Shown: positions 25,029 to 34,679, numbered from the stretch's first letter. The stretch: DNA of 64,000 bases from Cupriavidus metallidurans CH34 (GCF_000196015.1 NC_007973.1:496001-560000); one strand, 5' to 3'. Notes: generated by a model not told the origin, from the letters alone. Translations and numbers: made by a program.

Positions 25029-27968
25029 GTGTCCCAACCCGAACTCCCCGTCGAGCGTGCCGATCATGATGCCGATTCCGTCGCGGATGGCGGCTGGCAG
25101 GCCACGCTTTGCGCACTTGAGGCATTGGCGGGGGGCGTGGATGAAGCCGCCGGCACCGGCGACGGACGCCGCCTGCTCTGGGCGCTGACCCTCGATGCAG
25201 ACGGTGTGGTCGGGACGATCGAGCCGCTGGAGCAGACTCACGGGGCGCGTGGCTGGAGCAAGCCCAGGCCGGTGCCGCTGGCCCGTGTGGCCGAGGACGA
25301 CACCCTGCCACAGTGGGATGTCCGCGTCGCCCGTGCCATCCGCCGGGACGCATCGCGCAACCGGCGTCACGTGCTGGACCGCGCCGCCGCCGTGGTGGCG
25401 CTGGTGGGGCATCCGGCCGTGGTGCTGTCCCATGCGCCGACGGTGCCGATGGAAGTGGTCGAGTCCGCGCCTTCGCTCGAGGCGGTGCGCGAGGGCGACC
25501 GCTACGTGCTGCGGATCGTGCCGCCACTGCGCGAGGCGCTGGCCATGGAGGACTTCCTGCCCGCCGCCGCGCGTCAGGAAGCCGAGTCGCTACGCCAGAT
25601 CACCGTGCTGCAGGATGGTCCGCGCCGGCTGCGCGTGGTCCGCTTCACGCCGGCGCAGCAGGGCGCGGCCAAGCTCATCGCGGGCGGACTCTCCGTGCCG
25701 GCCGATGCCCAGGCGCGGCTCGACAGCACGTTGCGCGCGCTGGCGGGCCACTTCCAGATTCACGCCGACAGCTCGGGCGAGGCACGCGAGCGCGACCCGG
25801 AGTCGCGGCTGCGTGCCGAGGTGGCGCCGGTTGGGCGCGGCATCAGCCTGCGGCTGGTGGTGACGCCGCTTGGCGTGCTCGGGCCCAGGCTCGCGCCGGG
25901 CCACGGCCGCGCGCAACTGATGGCGACGATTGGCGGCGAGACGCACGTGACGTACCGCGATCTCGATGCCGAGCACGCGCACGTGGCCGAGGTATTCGAG
26001 GCGTTGCCGTTCCTCGTGCAGCAGGCCCCCGCAGGCGGCGAGCACACCTGGACGCTGGACGATCCCGAGGACGCGCTGACCGCCATCGAGGTGTTGCCCG
26101 GACTGGCCGGCGTGATCGATCTCGAATGGCCGCGTGGCCGTGAGTTGCGCGTCTTGCCGGCTGATATCGCGCAGCTTGCCGTCAGCGTGGAGACCGGCAG
26201 CGAATGGTTCAAGCTCGTGGGCGAACTGCGCGTGGCCGAGGGGCTGGTGATCTCGCTCGAAAAACTGGTCGCGTGGGCGCACGGCCATGCGGGCCGCTTC
26301 ATGCCGATGGCGCACGGCGTCTACGTGGCGCTGACCCGCCAGTTGCGAGACCGGCTGCGCGATCTGGCCGGCGTGGGCGATGGCGTCCGGGACGGCATCC
26401 GTGTGCCGCTGGTGGCCGCGCCCTGGCTCGACGACGTGCTGGCTGGCGCCGGTATCGACCCCGACGCGCACTTCCGCACCCGCGTGAAGCAACTGCGTGC
26501 CGCGCGTGGTCACGATGCGCCGGTGCCGCCGACGCTGGTGGCGGAGTTGCGGCCGTATCAGCTCGAAGGCTTCCGCTGGATGATGTCGCTGGCAGAAGCC
26601 GGCTTTGGCGCATGCCTGGCCGATGACATGGGCCTGGGCAAGACGCTGCAGTCGCTGGCCGTGCTGCTGGCGCGGGCGGCGGGTGGCCCGGCCCTGGTTG
26701 TCGCGCCAACCTCGGTCTGCGGCAACTGGGCCACAGAGGCGCGTCGCTTCGCCCCGGCGTTGCGGGTCCACGTCTATGCCGATGGCGACCGCGAGGCGAT
26801 CGTCGGGCAGGCCGCCGCGCACGATCTGGTGATCGTCTCGTACAACCTGCTGCAACAGGCCCGCAAGGCTTTCTGCGACCGTCACTGGCATACGGTCGTG
26901 GCTGACGAGGCGCAGTCGTTCAAGAATCCGTCTTCGCGCCGCGCACAGGCGATGTTCGCGCTGCCGGCCGATTGCCGCATCGCGCTTTCCGGTACACCAG
27001 TCGAAAACCGTCTTGCCGAACTCTGGGCCGTGATGCGTTTCTGCGTGCCGGGGTTGCTTGGCTCGCTGGCACGCTTCAACGAGCATTTCGCGAATCCGAT
27101 CGAACGCAGCGGCGCACGCGATCCGCGTCAGCGGCTCCGGCGCATGATTGCCCCGTTCGTGTTGCGCCGGACCAAGGCGCAGGTCCTCGACGAATTGCCG
27201 CCGCGCACGGAACTGGTGATTCGCGTCACGCCCGAGCCCACGGAAGCCGCCCACTACGAGGCGCTGCGCCGGCAGGCGCTTTCCGAGGCGGAACGGGCGC
27301 TGCTGCGTCCGCGCAAGGACAAGAAGGCGCCCGCTGCCATGACCGAGCCCGAGGCGCGCATCCATGTGCTTGCCCAGTTGATGCGGATGCGCCGTGCCGC
27401 GTGCGATCCGCGACTGGTCACGCCCGATGTAGGGCAGCCCGGCGCCAAGGTGCGGGCATTCGCCGAACTGGCGGCCACGCTGGCCGCCAACGGGCATAAG
27501 ACGCTGGTCTTCAGCCAGTTCGTCGATTTCCTGCAGATGCTGCGGCAGGCGCTCGTTGACGCGGGTCTGGCGTGGCAGTACCTCGACGGCGCGACACCGG
27601 CCGGCGAGCGCACGCGACGCGTGGCGGCATTTCAGGCGGGCGAGGGCGATGTGTTCCTGATCAGCCTGAAGGCAGGCGGGTTCGGCCTGAACCTGACCGC
27701 CGCCGACTACATCGTGATTGCCGATCCCTGGTGGAACCCGGCTGCCGAGGATCAGGCGATGGGCCGCGCGCACCGCATCGGCCAGCAGCGGCCGGTCACG
27801 GTCTACCGGCTGATCGCGGCCGGCACGATCGAGGAGCGCATCGTCGATCTGCACCAGGGCAAGCGGGCGCTGGCGGACGGCGTGCTCGACGCGATGGATG
27901 GCGAGGCGATCGGCCGCGATGTGCCGTTGCCCGATGTCGATGAACTGGTAGGGCTGCTGCGGCGATGA
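25029..27968 (+). CDS. SNF2-family DEAD/DEAH-box helicase
   Basis: About 979 aa. The C-terminal half is a complete Swi2/Snf2 ATPase: LRPYQLEGFRWM (Q-motif-like), Walker A ADDMGLGKT (about residue 531), DEAQ box VVADEAQSFKNP (about 626), SGTPVENRL (motif III), and in the second lobe VFSQFVDFLQML, KAGGFGLNLTAADYI and QAMGRAHRIGQQRPV. The N-terminal 500 residues are the less conserved SNF2_N-associated region. Acts as an ATP-driven translocase on DNA or nucleoprotein (RapA/HepA type roles are possible). The start is inferred: GTG 25029; the frame is open further upstream but that would overlap ilvE on the other strand. No SWIM-type zinc finger is seen, unlike many longer relatives. Confidence 0.88.
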   Translation: MSQPELPVERADHDADSVADGGWQATLCALEALAGGVDEAAGTGDGRRLLWALTLDADGVVGTIEPLEQTHGARGWSKPRPVPLARVAEDDTLPQWDVRVARAIRRDASRNRRHVLDRAAAVVALVGHPAVVLSHAPTVPMEVVESAPSLEAVREGDRYVLRIVPPLREALAMEDFLPAAARQEAESLRQITVLQDGPRRLRVVRFTPAQQGAAKLIAGGLSVPADAQARLDSTLRALAGHFQIHADSSGEARERDPESRLRAEVAPVGRGISLRLVVTPLGVLGPRLAPGHGRAQLMATIGGETHVTYRDLDAEHAHVAEVFEALPFLVQQAPAGGEHTWTLDDPEDALTAIEVLPGLAGVIDLEWPRGRELRVLPADIAQLAVSVETGSEWFKLVGELRVAEGLVISLEKLVAWAHGHAGRFMPMAHGVYVALTRQLRDRLRDLAGVGDGVRDGIRVPLVAAPWLDDVLAGAGIDPDAHFRTRVKQLRAARGHDAPVPPTLVAELRPYQLEGFRWMMSLAEAGFGACLADDMGLGKTLQSLAVLLARAAGGPALVVAPTSVCGNWATEARRFAPALRVHVYADGDREAIVGQAAAHDLVIVSYNLLQQARKAFCDRHWHTVVADEAQSFKNPSSRRAQAMFALPADCRIALSGTPVENRLAELWAVMRFCVPGLLGSLARFNEHFANPIERSGARDPRQRLRRMIAPFVLRRTKAQVLDELPPRTELVIRVTPEPTEAAHYEALRRQALSEAERALLRPRKDKKAPAAMTEPEARIHVLAQLMRMRRAACDPRLVTPDVGQPGAKVRAFAELAATLAANGHKTLVFSQFVDFLQMLRQALVDAGLAWQYLDGATPAGERTRRVAAFQAGEGDVFLISLKAGGFGLNLTAADYIVIADPWWNPAAEDQAMGRAHRIGQQRPVTVYRLIAAGTIEERIVDLHQGKRALADGVLDAMDGEAIGRDVPLPDVDELVGLLRR

Positions 27969-27993
27969 GCGATACGCCGCTCAGGCACCAAAC

Positions 27994-28143
27994 GGTATAC
28001 AAAACGGCTCCCATGCATGGTGCATCGCACCATCAATCCGCCACCTGATTTCCCCTCATTTCCCTTTTCCTGCCTTGTTGCGGTGCATCCACCCTGGCAC
28101 AAATACTGCCTTGTGGTCTGTGGTGTTGTGAATATAGTATACC
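27994..28143. promoter_or_regulatory. Spaced inverted repeat GGTATAC / GTATACC upstream of the amidase
   Basis: ggtatac at 27994-28000 and its exact complement gtatacc at 28137-28143 flank the promoter region of the amidase-MFS unit. Each contains the palindrome gtatac. Paired sites of this type are typical of GntR (FadR-group) operators; no such regulator gene is in the immediate neighbourhood. Confidence 0.45.
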
Positions 28144-28225
28144 GATTGCTTCTCCAATCGCCCCCACAGACCGACCCACCGCCCCAAGCCTGATGGGCTC
28201 GGTCCAAGATGACAACGGAGCTACC

Positions 28226-29710
28226 GTGACCCTGCCAGACCTGTCTCCGGCTGACGCCGTTCAGCCCGAGGCGAGCTTTCATCCGGTTCACCAGGCGGCC
28301 GCGCAACTCGCGCGCGGCGAGACCACCGCGCAGGCGCTGGTCGATGCCTGTCACGCGGCCTGGGCCGCCCGCAATGGCGAAATCAATGCAATGGTGCTGG
28401 CGGATTTCGAGGCAGCCCGTCACGCCGCCAGGCAGAGCGATGCGCGCCGCCGGGCCGGGCAGGCGCTTGGACCGCTCGACGGCATTCCGTTCTCGATCAA
28501 GGAGTCCTTTGACGTGGCTGGCTGGCCGACTACCTGCGGCAGCCCTGCGCGGCGCGCGCATCGGGCCGGCAGCGATGCGGTGGTGGTCGAACGGCTGCGT
28601 GCCCAGGGCGCCGTGTTGCTCGGCAAGACCAATGTGCCGCTCGGGCTGCGCGACTGGCAGAGCTACAACGCGATCTATGGCACCACGCGCAATCCGCACG
28701 ACCTGTCGCGCACGCCGGGCGGGTCTTCCGGCGGCAGCGCGGCGGCGGTCTGCGCCGGCATGAGCTACTTCGACATTGGCTCGGATATCGGTTCGTCGCT
28801 GCGCAACCCGGCGCACTACTGCGGGGTGTTCTCGCACAAGAGCAGCCACGGCATCGTGCCACTGCGCGGCCACGGCAACGCAGCGGCAGGGTTTGCCGGG
28901 CAGGACATCAACGTGGCCGGCCCCGTGGCCCGGAGCGCGTATGACCTCGAACTGATCCTGCGAGCCATCTCCGGCCCCGACGCGGCCGAACTTCCCGCCT
29001 GGAAACTCGATCTGCCGGCGTGCGATCACGCCCGGCTGGCCGATTTTCGCGTGGCCGTGCTGCCCACGCATCCGTTGGCGGAGGTCGATGCCACGGTGAG
29101 CGGCGCGATCGAGGGCCTTGGTCACTGGCTGACCGGGCAGGGCGCGCGCGTGGACTGGAACGTGCGTCCGGACTTCGATGCGGCGGCGCTTTGGCGCACC
29201 TATGTGCTGCTACTGCGTGCCACCACTTCGCTCTACATGGACGATGCGGCATTCGCCGACGCGCTCGCCAAGGCAGGCGATGCCGGCAACGACGAAGACT
29301 ACGCCACGCTGCAGTTCTCTGGCGCCACGCTGAGTCATCGCGACTGGCTATTGCTGCAACACGCTCGCGCCCGGTTCGCGGACGCGTGGGAGCGATTCTT
29401 CGCCGACTACGACGTGCTGCTGTGCCCGGCGGCCTCGACCACGGCGTTCCCGCTCGACGAGGCCGGCGAACCGTGGCAGCGGACGATCGATGTGAACGGC
29501 ACGGCATGGCCGCTGACGTCGCAGTTGTTCTGGGCCGGCCATTCGGGGCTGTGTGGATTGCCGTCCACGGTGGCGCCGATCGGTCCGGCCAGCGATGGGT
29601 TACCGGTTGGCGTGCAGATCGTGGCGCGCCGGTTTGGCGACCTGACATCGCTGCGGTTCGCGCAGCAGCTTGAGGCAGCCGGCCACGTGTTCCGCCAGCC
29701 GCGCGCCTGA
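28226..29710 (+). CDS. Amidase-signature family hydrolase
   Basis: 494 aa. The Ser-cisSer-Lys triad of the family is visible: Lys in FSIKESFDVAGWPT (about residue 88), the Gly/Ser-rich TPGGSSGGSAAAV (cis-Ser) and the nucleophile in DIGSDIGSSLRNPA. It hydrolyses amide bonds; substrate unknown. GTG 28226 is preferred because of an ACGGAG site 5 bases upstream; ATG 28193 in the same frame lacks one. The MFS transporter gene starts 36 bases after the stop, so the pair probably imports and cleaves an amide compound. Confidence 0.88.
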   Translation: MTLPDLSPADAVQPEASFHPVHQAAAQLARGETTAQALVDACHAAWAARNGEINAMVLADFEAARHAARQSDARRRAGQALGPLDGIPFSIKESFDVAGWPTTCGSPARRAHRAGSDAVVVERLRAQGAVLLGKTNVPLGLRDWQSYNAIYGTTRNPHDLSRTPGGSSGGSAAAVCAGMSYFDIGSDIGSSLRNPAHYCGVFSHKSSHGIVPLRGHGNAAAGFAGQDINVAGPVARSAYDLELILRAISGPDAAELPAWKLDLPACDHARLADFRVAVLPTHPLAEVDATVSGAIEGLGHWLTGQGARVDWNVRPDFDAAALWRTYVLLLRATTSLYMDDAAFADALAKAGDAGNDEDYATLQFSGATLSHRDWLLLQHARARFADAWERFFADYDVLLCPAASTTAFPLDEAGEPWQRTIDVNGTAWPLTSQLFWAGHSGLCGLPSTVAPIGPASDGLPVGVQIVARRFGDLTSLRFAQQLEAAGHVFRQPRA

Positions 29711-29746
29711 CACGCAAGTTCACAACGGTAAAAGGGGAGAAAGACC

Positions 29747-31072
29747 ATGCTGGACTGGTTCAGAGAGTTGTCGCGCGCCGAGCGCAAGGGGTTCTACGGC
29801 GCCTTCCTGGGTCATGCGGTCGACGTGTTCGACTTCATGATCTATTCGTTCCTGATTTCCACGTTGCTGGCCCAGTGGGGCATGAGCAAGTCGATGGCGG
29901 GCGCCATCGTCACGTGGACGCTGGTGTCATCACTGGTCGGCGCGATCGGCGCGGGACTGCTGGCGGACCGCTTTGGCCGCGTGCGCGTGCTTCGCTGGAC
30001 GATTCTGGTGTTCGCGGTGTCGTGCTTCCTGTGTGGTATCTCCACCTCGCCCGAACAGCTCATGATGTTCCGCATGCTGCAGGGGCTGGGTTTCGGCGGC
30101 GAGTCGTCGCTATGCATGGTGCTGGTGACCGAGCTGATCCGGAATCCCGCGCACCGCGGCAAGTACTCGGGCTTCACAGCCAGCAGCTATTCGTTCGGCT
30201 GGGGTGGCGCGGCCATTGCCTACGCGATCACGTTCAACCTGTTCGAGCCGGAAGTGGCGTGGCGCGTCTGTTTCTTCCTGGGCATCCTGCCGGCGCTGGT
30301 GGTGGTCTATCTGCGCCGTAACCTGCAGGAACCCGAGGTCTTTCTCAAGAGCCGCGCGGAACGCGGCAACGTATCTGCGGCGGCCGATCTCGCGCGCGTG
30401 TTCCGGGGCCCGCTGCTGCGCAAGACGGTGCTGTGCAGCCTGCTTTCGGGCGGGATGCTGGGCGCGTACTACGCCATCGCCACATGGCTGCCGACGTTCC
30501 TGAAGACCGAGCGCGGCCTGTCGGTGTTCGGCACGAGTTCCTATCTGGCGGTGACGATCCTTGGCTCGCTGGTGGGCTACGTGGCCGGCGCGTACGCAAC
30601 GGACCGCTGGGGCCGACGCCTGACCTACATGGCATTCGCGGCGGGCGCGTTCGTGATGGCGATGATCTACATGGTCATCCCGGTATCGAACACGTCGATG
30701 CTGTTCCTCGGCTTCCCGCTCGGCGTGCTGATGCAGGGCGTGTTCTCGGGCATCGGCGCGACGATCTCCGAGTCGTATCCGAGCAGCATCCGCGCCACGG
30801 GCTATGGTGTGTCGTACAACCTCGGCCGCGTGATCGGCTCGTTCTTCCCGCTGGCTGTAGGCTGGCTCAACAGTGGCCGCACGACGCTGGCGCTGGCGAT
30901 CGCGATGGTGGCGGGCGTTGGCTATGCGCTGGTGATGGTGTCCGCCGCGATGTTGCCGGAAACGTCCGGTATCGATCTGGGCCAGGCTGGTGGCGGCGAT
31001 GACGGCGAGGCGAAACAGCAGGCTGCGGCCGAGCCCGTGACGGTGGCGCCGACCGCCGGACGCCCCGCCTGA
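29747..31072 (+). CDS. MFS transporter (metabolite/H+ symporter type)
   Basis: 441 aa with 12 predicted membrane helices. The intracellular loop motif A is visible between helices 2 and 3 (LADRFGRVRVLRW), repeated after helix 8 (ATDRWGRRLTYM); helix 1 has HAVDVFDFMIYSF, which recalls the aromatic acid/sialate transporters of the MHS group. The C-terminal tail is Gly/Ala-rich and hydrophilic. A strong aaaggggag site precedes the ATG. Co-transcribed with the amidase by position; substrate likely the amide compound or its product (inference). Confidence 0.9.
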   Translation: MLDWFRELSRAERKGFYGAFLGHAVDVFDFMIYSFLISTLLAQWGMSKSMAGAIVTWTLVSSLVGAIGAGLLADRFGRVRVLRWTILVFAVSCFLCGISTSPEQLMMFRMLQGLGFGGESSLCMVLVTELIRNPAHRGKYSGFTASSYSFGWGGAAIAYAITFNLFEPEVAWRVCFFLGILPALVVVYLRRNLQEPEVFLKSRAERGNVSAAADLARVFRGPLLRKTVLCSLLSGGMLGAYYAIATWLPTFLKTERGLSVFGTSSYLAVTILGSLVGYVAGAYATDRWGRRLTYMAFAAGAFVMAMIYMVIPVSNTSMLFLGFPLGVLMQGVFSGIGATISESYPSSIRATGYGVSYNLGRVIGSFFPLAVGWLNSGRTTLALAIAMVAGVGYALVMVSAAMLPETSGIDLGQAGGGDDGEAKQQAAAEPVTVAPTAGRPA

Positions 31073-31259
31073 AACCGGGATGCCGACGCCCGCGGATTGA
31101 CCCCGAAACAACACTTTTAAGCCGCCACTTACCAGCGGCTGTCACACGCCTATAATGGCTCTTTCGCTGTCGGCCACGCACTGCGTGGCCGATGGTCCTT
31201 CAAGACGGCCAAGCCACGACAGACGGGCTGCCGTTGCGTCTCCTCTTCACATCCAAGTC

Positions 31260-32060
31260 ATGACACCCCGACCATTGTCCCCGGTGTGGCAGCGCCTTTG
31301 GCACCGCTTCGCCGAGGTGGAGCGCGATGCCTTTCTCGAAGGCGCGCGTTTCTTCGCCCGTTTCCAGCCCGCGATTTTTTCCTGGGGGCTGGTCACAGGG
31401 GTGGCGATGAGCAAGTCGGCGCTGACCGTGCCGGAGGCGATCGGCATGTCGCTGCTGGTCTATGCGGGGTCCGCGCAACTGGCCGTACTGCCGCTGTTCG
31501 CCGCCGGCATGCCGATCTGGACCGTGCTGCTGACCAGCGCCGTGGTCAACCTGCGTTTCGTGATCTTCAGCGCGGCGCTACAGCCGCATTTCAGCTACCT
31601 GCCGCTATGGCGCCGGACCGTGCTCGGCTTCTTCAATGGCGATCTGCATTTCGTCTACTTCATGCAGCGCTACACCGAGCCGGGCTACGCGCCGGGCAAG
31701 GAAGGGTATTTCTGGGGCATGGCGCTCTTCAACTGCGTCACGTGGCAGGTATCGTCGATCATCGGCATCCTGCTGGCGAGCCTGTTCCCCGATAGCTGGG
31801 GGCTGGCGCTGGCCGGCATGATGGCGTTGATCCCGGTGATGGTTTCCACGATCAATTCGCGCTCGACGTTGCTGGCCGTGGCGGTGTCCTCGGTCCTGGC
31901 GCTGCTGTGTTTCGACCTGCCGTACCGGCTGGGGCTGGTGGTGGCGGTCATCGGGGCAATCGCGGCGGGCATGGCCAGCGATGAGATGGCCGCGCGCGCC
32001 ACGCTGCGCGGCATTCGCGCGCGCAAGTCCGCGCAACCCCAGGCCGGAGACCAGACATGA
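31260..32060 (+). CDS. azlC: Branched-chain amino acid exporter, large subunit AzlC
   Basis: 266 aa inner-membrane protein. AzlC family features: FFARFQPAIFSWGLVTGVAMSKS, then LLVYAGSAQLAVLPLFAAG (the conserved AGSAQ), VNLRFVIFSAAL, and several further helices. With AzlD it exports branched-chain amino acids or analogues. Start set at ATG 31260, where homology begins; the upstream open frame is not conserved-looking. Overlaps azlD by 4 bases. Confidence 0.92.
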   Translation: MTPRPLSPVWQRLWHRFAEVERDAFLEGARFFARFQPAIFSWGLVTGVAMSKSALTVPEAIGMSLLVYAGSAQLAVLPLFAAGMPIWTVLLTSAVVNLRFVIFSAALQPHFSYLPLWRRTVLGFFNGDLHFVYFMQRYTEPGYAPGKEGYFWGMALFNCVTWQVSSIIGILLASLFPDSWGLALAGMMALIPVMVSTINSRSTLLAVAVSSVLALLCFDLPYRLGLVVAVIGAIAAGMASDEMAARATLRGIRARKSAQPQAGDQT

Positions 32061-32380
32061 GCCACCTCGAAATCTGGATCTCGATCATCGGCATGACGCT
32101 GGTCACGGTAGTGACGCGCGCGCTGTTCCTGATGGCGGGCGAGCACGTGACCGTTCCCGATCGTATCCAGCGCGCGCTGCGCTACGCGCCAGCCGCCGCG
32201 CTGGCAGCGATCATCCTGCCCGAGTTCCTGAGCTTCGAAGGGCATTTCTCGTTCTCGCCGACCAACGACAAGCTGATGGCCGGCATTGCGGCCACCGCCT
32301 GCTATCTGCTCACGAAGCGCATGGTCGGCATGATCGTCGTCGGCATGGGGGTCTACACGGCGCTGCGCCTGCTCGGCTGA
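32057..32380 (+). CDS. azlD: Branched-chain amino acid exporter, small subunit AzlD
   Basis: 107 aa with about four membrane helices; AzlD motifs TLVTVVTRALFLMAG and LRYAPAAALAAIILPEFL. Starts inside the end of azlC (ATGA overlap), so the two are translationally coupled. Partner required for AzlC-type export. Confidence 0.93.
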   Translation: MSHLEIWISIIGMTLVTVVTRALFLMAGEHVTVPDRIQRALRYAPAAALAAIILPEFLSFEGHFSFSPTNDKLMAGIAATACYLLTKRMVGMIVVGMGVYTALRLLG

Positions 32381-32431
32381 CCAGGCCGGCAGCGCCGGCC
32401 CCGAACCGGCTATTGGGCTGCTATCGGGCTG

Positions 32432-33568
32432 CTACCGCGCGGGTTCGGCCAGCACGCTGCCCAGTCGCGTGAGCAGGTGAGCAAGCTGCGCCTGCGTGCT
32501 CGTGTTGGTCTTGGTGAAGATCGACTTGAGCTGGGACCGGCCCGTCTCGCGCTTGATGCCGAGCTGGATGCTCGCCTCCGGCAGGCCGATGCCTGTGGTC
32601 AGCAGCGCGGCGAGCCGCGTTTCCGCTGGCGTCAGGCCGTAGAGGTCGCGCAGCACGGTGGGGACCGTCCGCGGCGTGCCGTGGCTTTCGTGAATCGCCA
32701 CCAGCAGGGGCTGCCCGAGACATGCCGAGGACAGCGGCGTGCCCGGCGTCAGTCGCATCGCAACGATCTGGGCCTCGTGGCCGTCCGTGCTCACGGCGTG
32801 AATGGCGCCAGCCTCCAGCGGCGCGCCCGCATCGGTGAGCCCGCGCATGACTTCGTGGAACGGCTTCGAGAGCCGCCAGCCTTGTCCAGCCGGTACCAGC
32901 GTGCCGTCGGCGGCGCCGTCCGCGCGTATCGGCATCAGTCGGCCGATCCACGGCTCGCCTGCCGCATTCGCCAGCAGTGGCTCGCCGGCAGCCGTGAAGA
33001 CGATCACGCCGAATGGCAACTGGTTCAGCAGATTGGCTGACACGCGGCCATGCGTGCTGGCGGCCTGCGCGCGGTCGCGCATGGCCACTGCTTCGCGCAG
33101 GTGCGGAATGATCCAGTCCAGGGCGCGGGCATCGGCTTCCAGGAAACCATCGGCGCCGGCCGGACGCTGCAGCGACAGGTAGATCTCGTGGCCGGGCTGC
33201 CTGTCGATCAGGCAGGTCATCATCGAAGCGGGTGCAACGCCGGCGATGTCCTCCTGCGGAAAGGCGCCGAGGGTTGCAGCGAATCCCGTGTCGCGTCGAT
33301 GAATGAACCAACCGCCCACGTTCAGCCGTTCGTTGAAGGAAAGCGTTTGCGGCGAATCGTGGGGCGTTGCCTGCGAGGCAAGGGCAGCAAGCGCGGCCGT
33401 CTGCCGCACGCTCACACTGCCGCTCGCGGGGTCGAAAACCAGGAGCGAGGCGCGCTCGCTCTGGCTGAGGTCGCATAGCGCGGACAGGCTGCGCTGCCAG
33501 GCCTGCGGTTCCAGAACGCCTTGATAGAGACCACGAATGGTCTCGTGCATGTCCTCTGTCACCATCAC
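32432..33568 (-). CDS. LuxR-type HTH transcriptional regulator
   Basis: 378 aa. The N-terminal 310 residues resemble a PAS/sensor-like region (IRGLYQGVLEPQAWQRSL; LPFGVIVFTAAGEPLLANAA); the C-terminal GerE/LuxR helix-turn-helix is YGLTPAETRLAALLTTGIGL ... KRETGRSQLKSIFTKTNTS. There is no receiver domain. It follows a clear paralogue on the same strand with a 4-base gap to that gene's original stop, so the two form a duplicated pair in one transcript. Targets unknown; neighbours are azlCD and pgk. Confidence 0.85.
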   Translation of the reverse strand: MMVTEDMHETIRGLYQGVLEPQAWQRSLSALCDLSQSERASLLVFDPASGSVSVRQTAALAALASQATPHDSPQTLSFNERLNVGGWFIHRRDTGFAATLGAFPQEDIAGVAPASMMTCLIDRQPGHEIYLSLQRPAGADGFLEADARALDWIIPHLREAVAMRDRAQAASTHGRVSANLLNQLPFGVIVFTAAGEPLLANAAGEPWIGRLMPIRADGAADGTLVPAGQGWRLSKPFHEVMRGLTDAGAPLEAGAIHAVSTDGHEAQIVAMRLTPGTPLSSACLGQPLLVAIHESHGTPRTVPTVLRDLYGLTPAETRLAALLTTGIGLPEASIQLGIKRETGRSQLKSIFTKTNTSTQAQLAHLLTRLGSVLAEPAR

Positions 33569-33626
33569 TCGATCAACCTCCGTCGAGCGTGGTGGCGAGT
33601 CGCGTCAGCAAGTGCGTCAGCTGTGC

Positions 33627-34679
33627 CTAGCTGGTGCAGCCGGTCTTGAGGAAGATCGCCTTGAGCTGGGTGCGCGCGGTCTCGTGCCGGATGCGCATCT
33701 GCCGGCTGGCTTCGGGCAACCCTTCGCCCGTGGCCAGCCGCGCGACCAACCGGGTCTCGGCGGGTGTCAGGCCGTACAGGTTGCGCATGACCGAGTCGAG
33801 CAGCACCGACGGGGCGCCCGCCTCATGCACGACAACCAGCGCCGCGGGCGTCTGCCATGTCGAGGCAAAGGCGTGGCTGGCCGGCAGGGGCAGCACCAGC
33901 ACTTCGGCCTGGCTGCCATTCGGGCCGGTGGCGCGGGCCGCCATGGCGGCCTGCGGTTTTGCGGGATCGCAGGCGCCGTGCAGCATCTCCATGAAGCTGC
34001 GCGAAAGCTGCCACTCGGTGGTCTTGCCCAACGGGTCGAGCCGGCGTGCCCAGCGTTCACCAGCCGTATTGGCCAGCAGCAGCCGCCGGTCGGGCGAATA
34101 GACGGCCACGGCGAATGCCAGTCGTTCGATCAGCCGCGTCGCCAGCGTGGTCATCGTCGACAGCGCCAGCGTGCGGTCGCGGATCGCGATCGCGCTGCGC
34201 ATGTGCGGTACCACCCAATCGAGCCGCTGCGCGTCATCGCCGCTGAAGTTGCCCTGCGCCAGCGAGCGCTGCATCGAGAAGTAAACCTCGTAGTGCGGCT
34301 GGCGCTCTACCAGGCAGGCCATGTATGAACCCAATTCGAACTTGTGGAAGAACTCGCCATAGAACGGATGACGCGCCATGGCCTGATGGCCCAGGTCGCG
34401 CGCATCGACATACCAGGCGCCGGGCACCAGCCTGGGTGCGAACGCCTTGGCCGGGTCCATGGCCTGGAAATCGTTTTCATAGGCGAGAAACAATTCCTCG
34501 ACCGGGTTGACCACCTCGTTGACGGTCACCTGGTCGCGGACCGTGTCCCATACCATCATGGAGGCGTGCGTCGTGCCGGCTATTGCCGTTAACGCACGCA
34601 GACTTTGCTGCCAGGCTGCCGGGTCCAGGATGCCCTCGTAAAGCCCCCGGATCGCGCCATGCATGGTCGCTTGATCCAT
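33627..34679 (-). CDS. LuxR-type HTH regulator, truncated by an amber codon
   Basis: 350 aa as it stands, paralogous to the next gene: MHGAIRGLYEGILDPAAWQQSLRAL at the start, LAFAVAVYSPDRRLLLANTA in the middle, and the HTH NLYGLTPAETRLVARLATGE ... RHETARTQLKAIFLKTGCTS. The frame stops at TAG 33627-33629 exactly where the paralogue has Gln (TSTQAQLAHLLTRL). Reading on gives AQLTHLLTRLATTLDGG and a TGA at 33573-33575, so the ancestral gene was 33573-34679. The loss removes the last HTH helix and may impair dimerisation or DNA binding. A C-to-T change (CAG to TAG) would explain it. Confidence 0.85.
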   Translation of the reverse strand: MDQATMHGAIRGLYEGILDPAAWQQSLRALTAIAGTTHASMMVWDTVRDQVTVNEVVNPVEELFLAYENDFQAMDPAKAFAPRLVPGAWYVDARDLGHQAMARHPFYGEFFHKFELGSYMACLVERQPHYEVYFSMQRSLAQGNFSGDDAQRLDWVVPHMRSAIAIRDRTLALSTMTTLATRLIERLAFAVAVYSPDRRLLLANTAGERWARRLDPLGKTTEWQLSRSFMEMLHGACDPAKPQAAMAARATGPNGSQAEVLVLPLPASHAFASTWQTPAALVVVHEAGAPSVLLDSVMRNLYGLTPAETRLVARLATGEGLPEASRQMRIRHETARTQLKAIFLKTGCTS

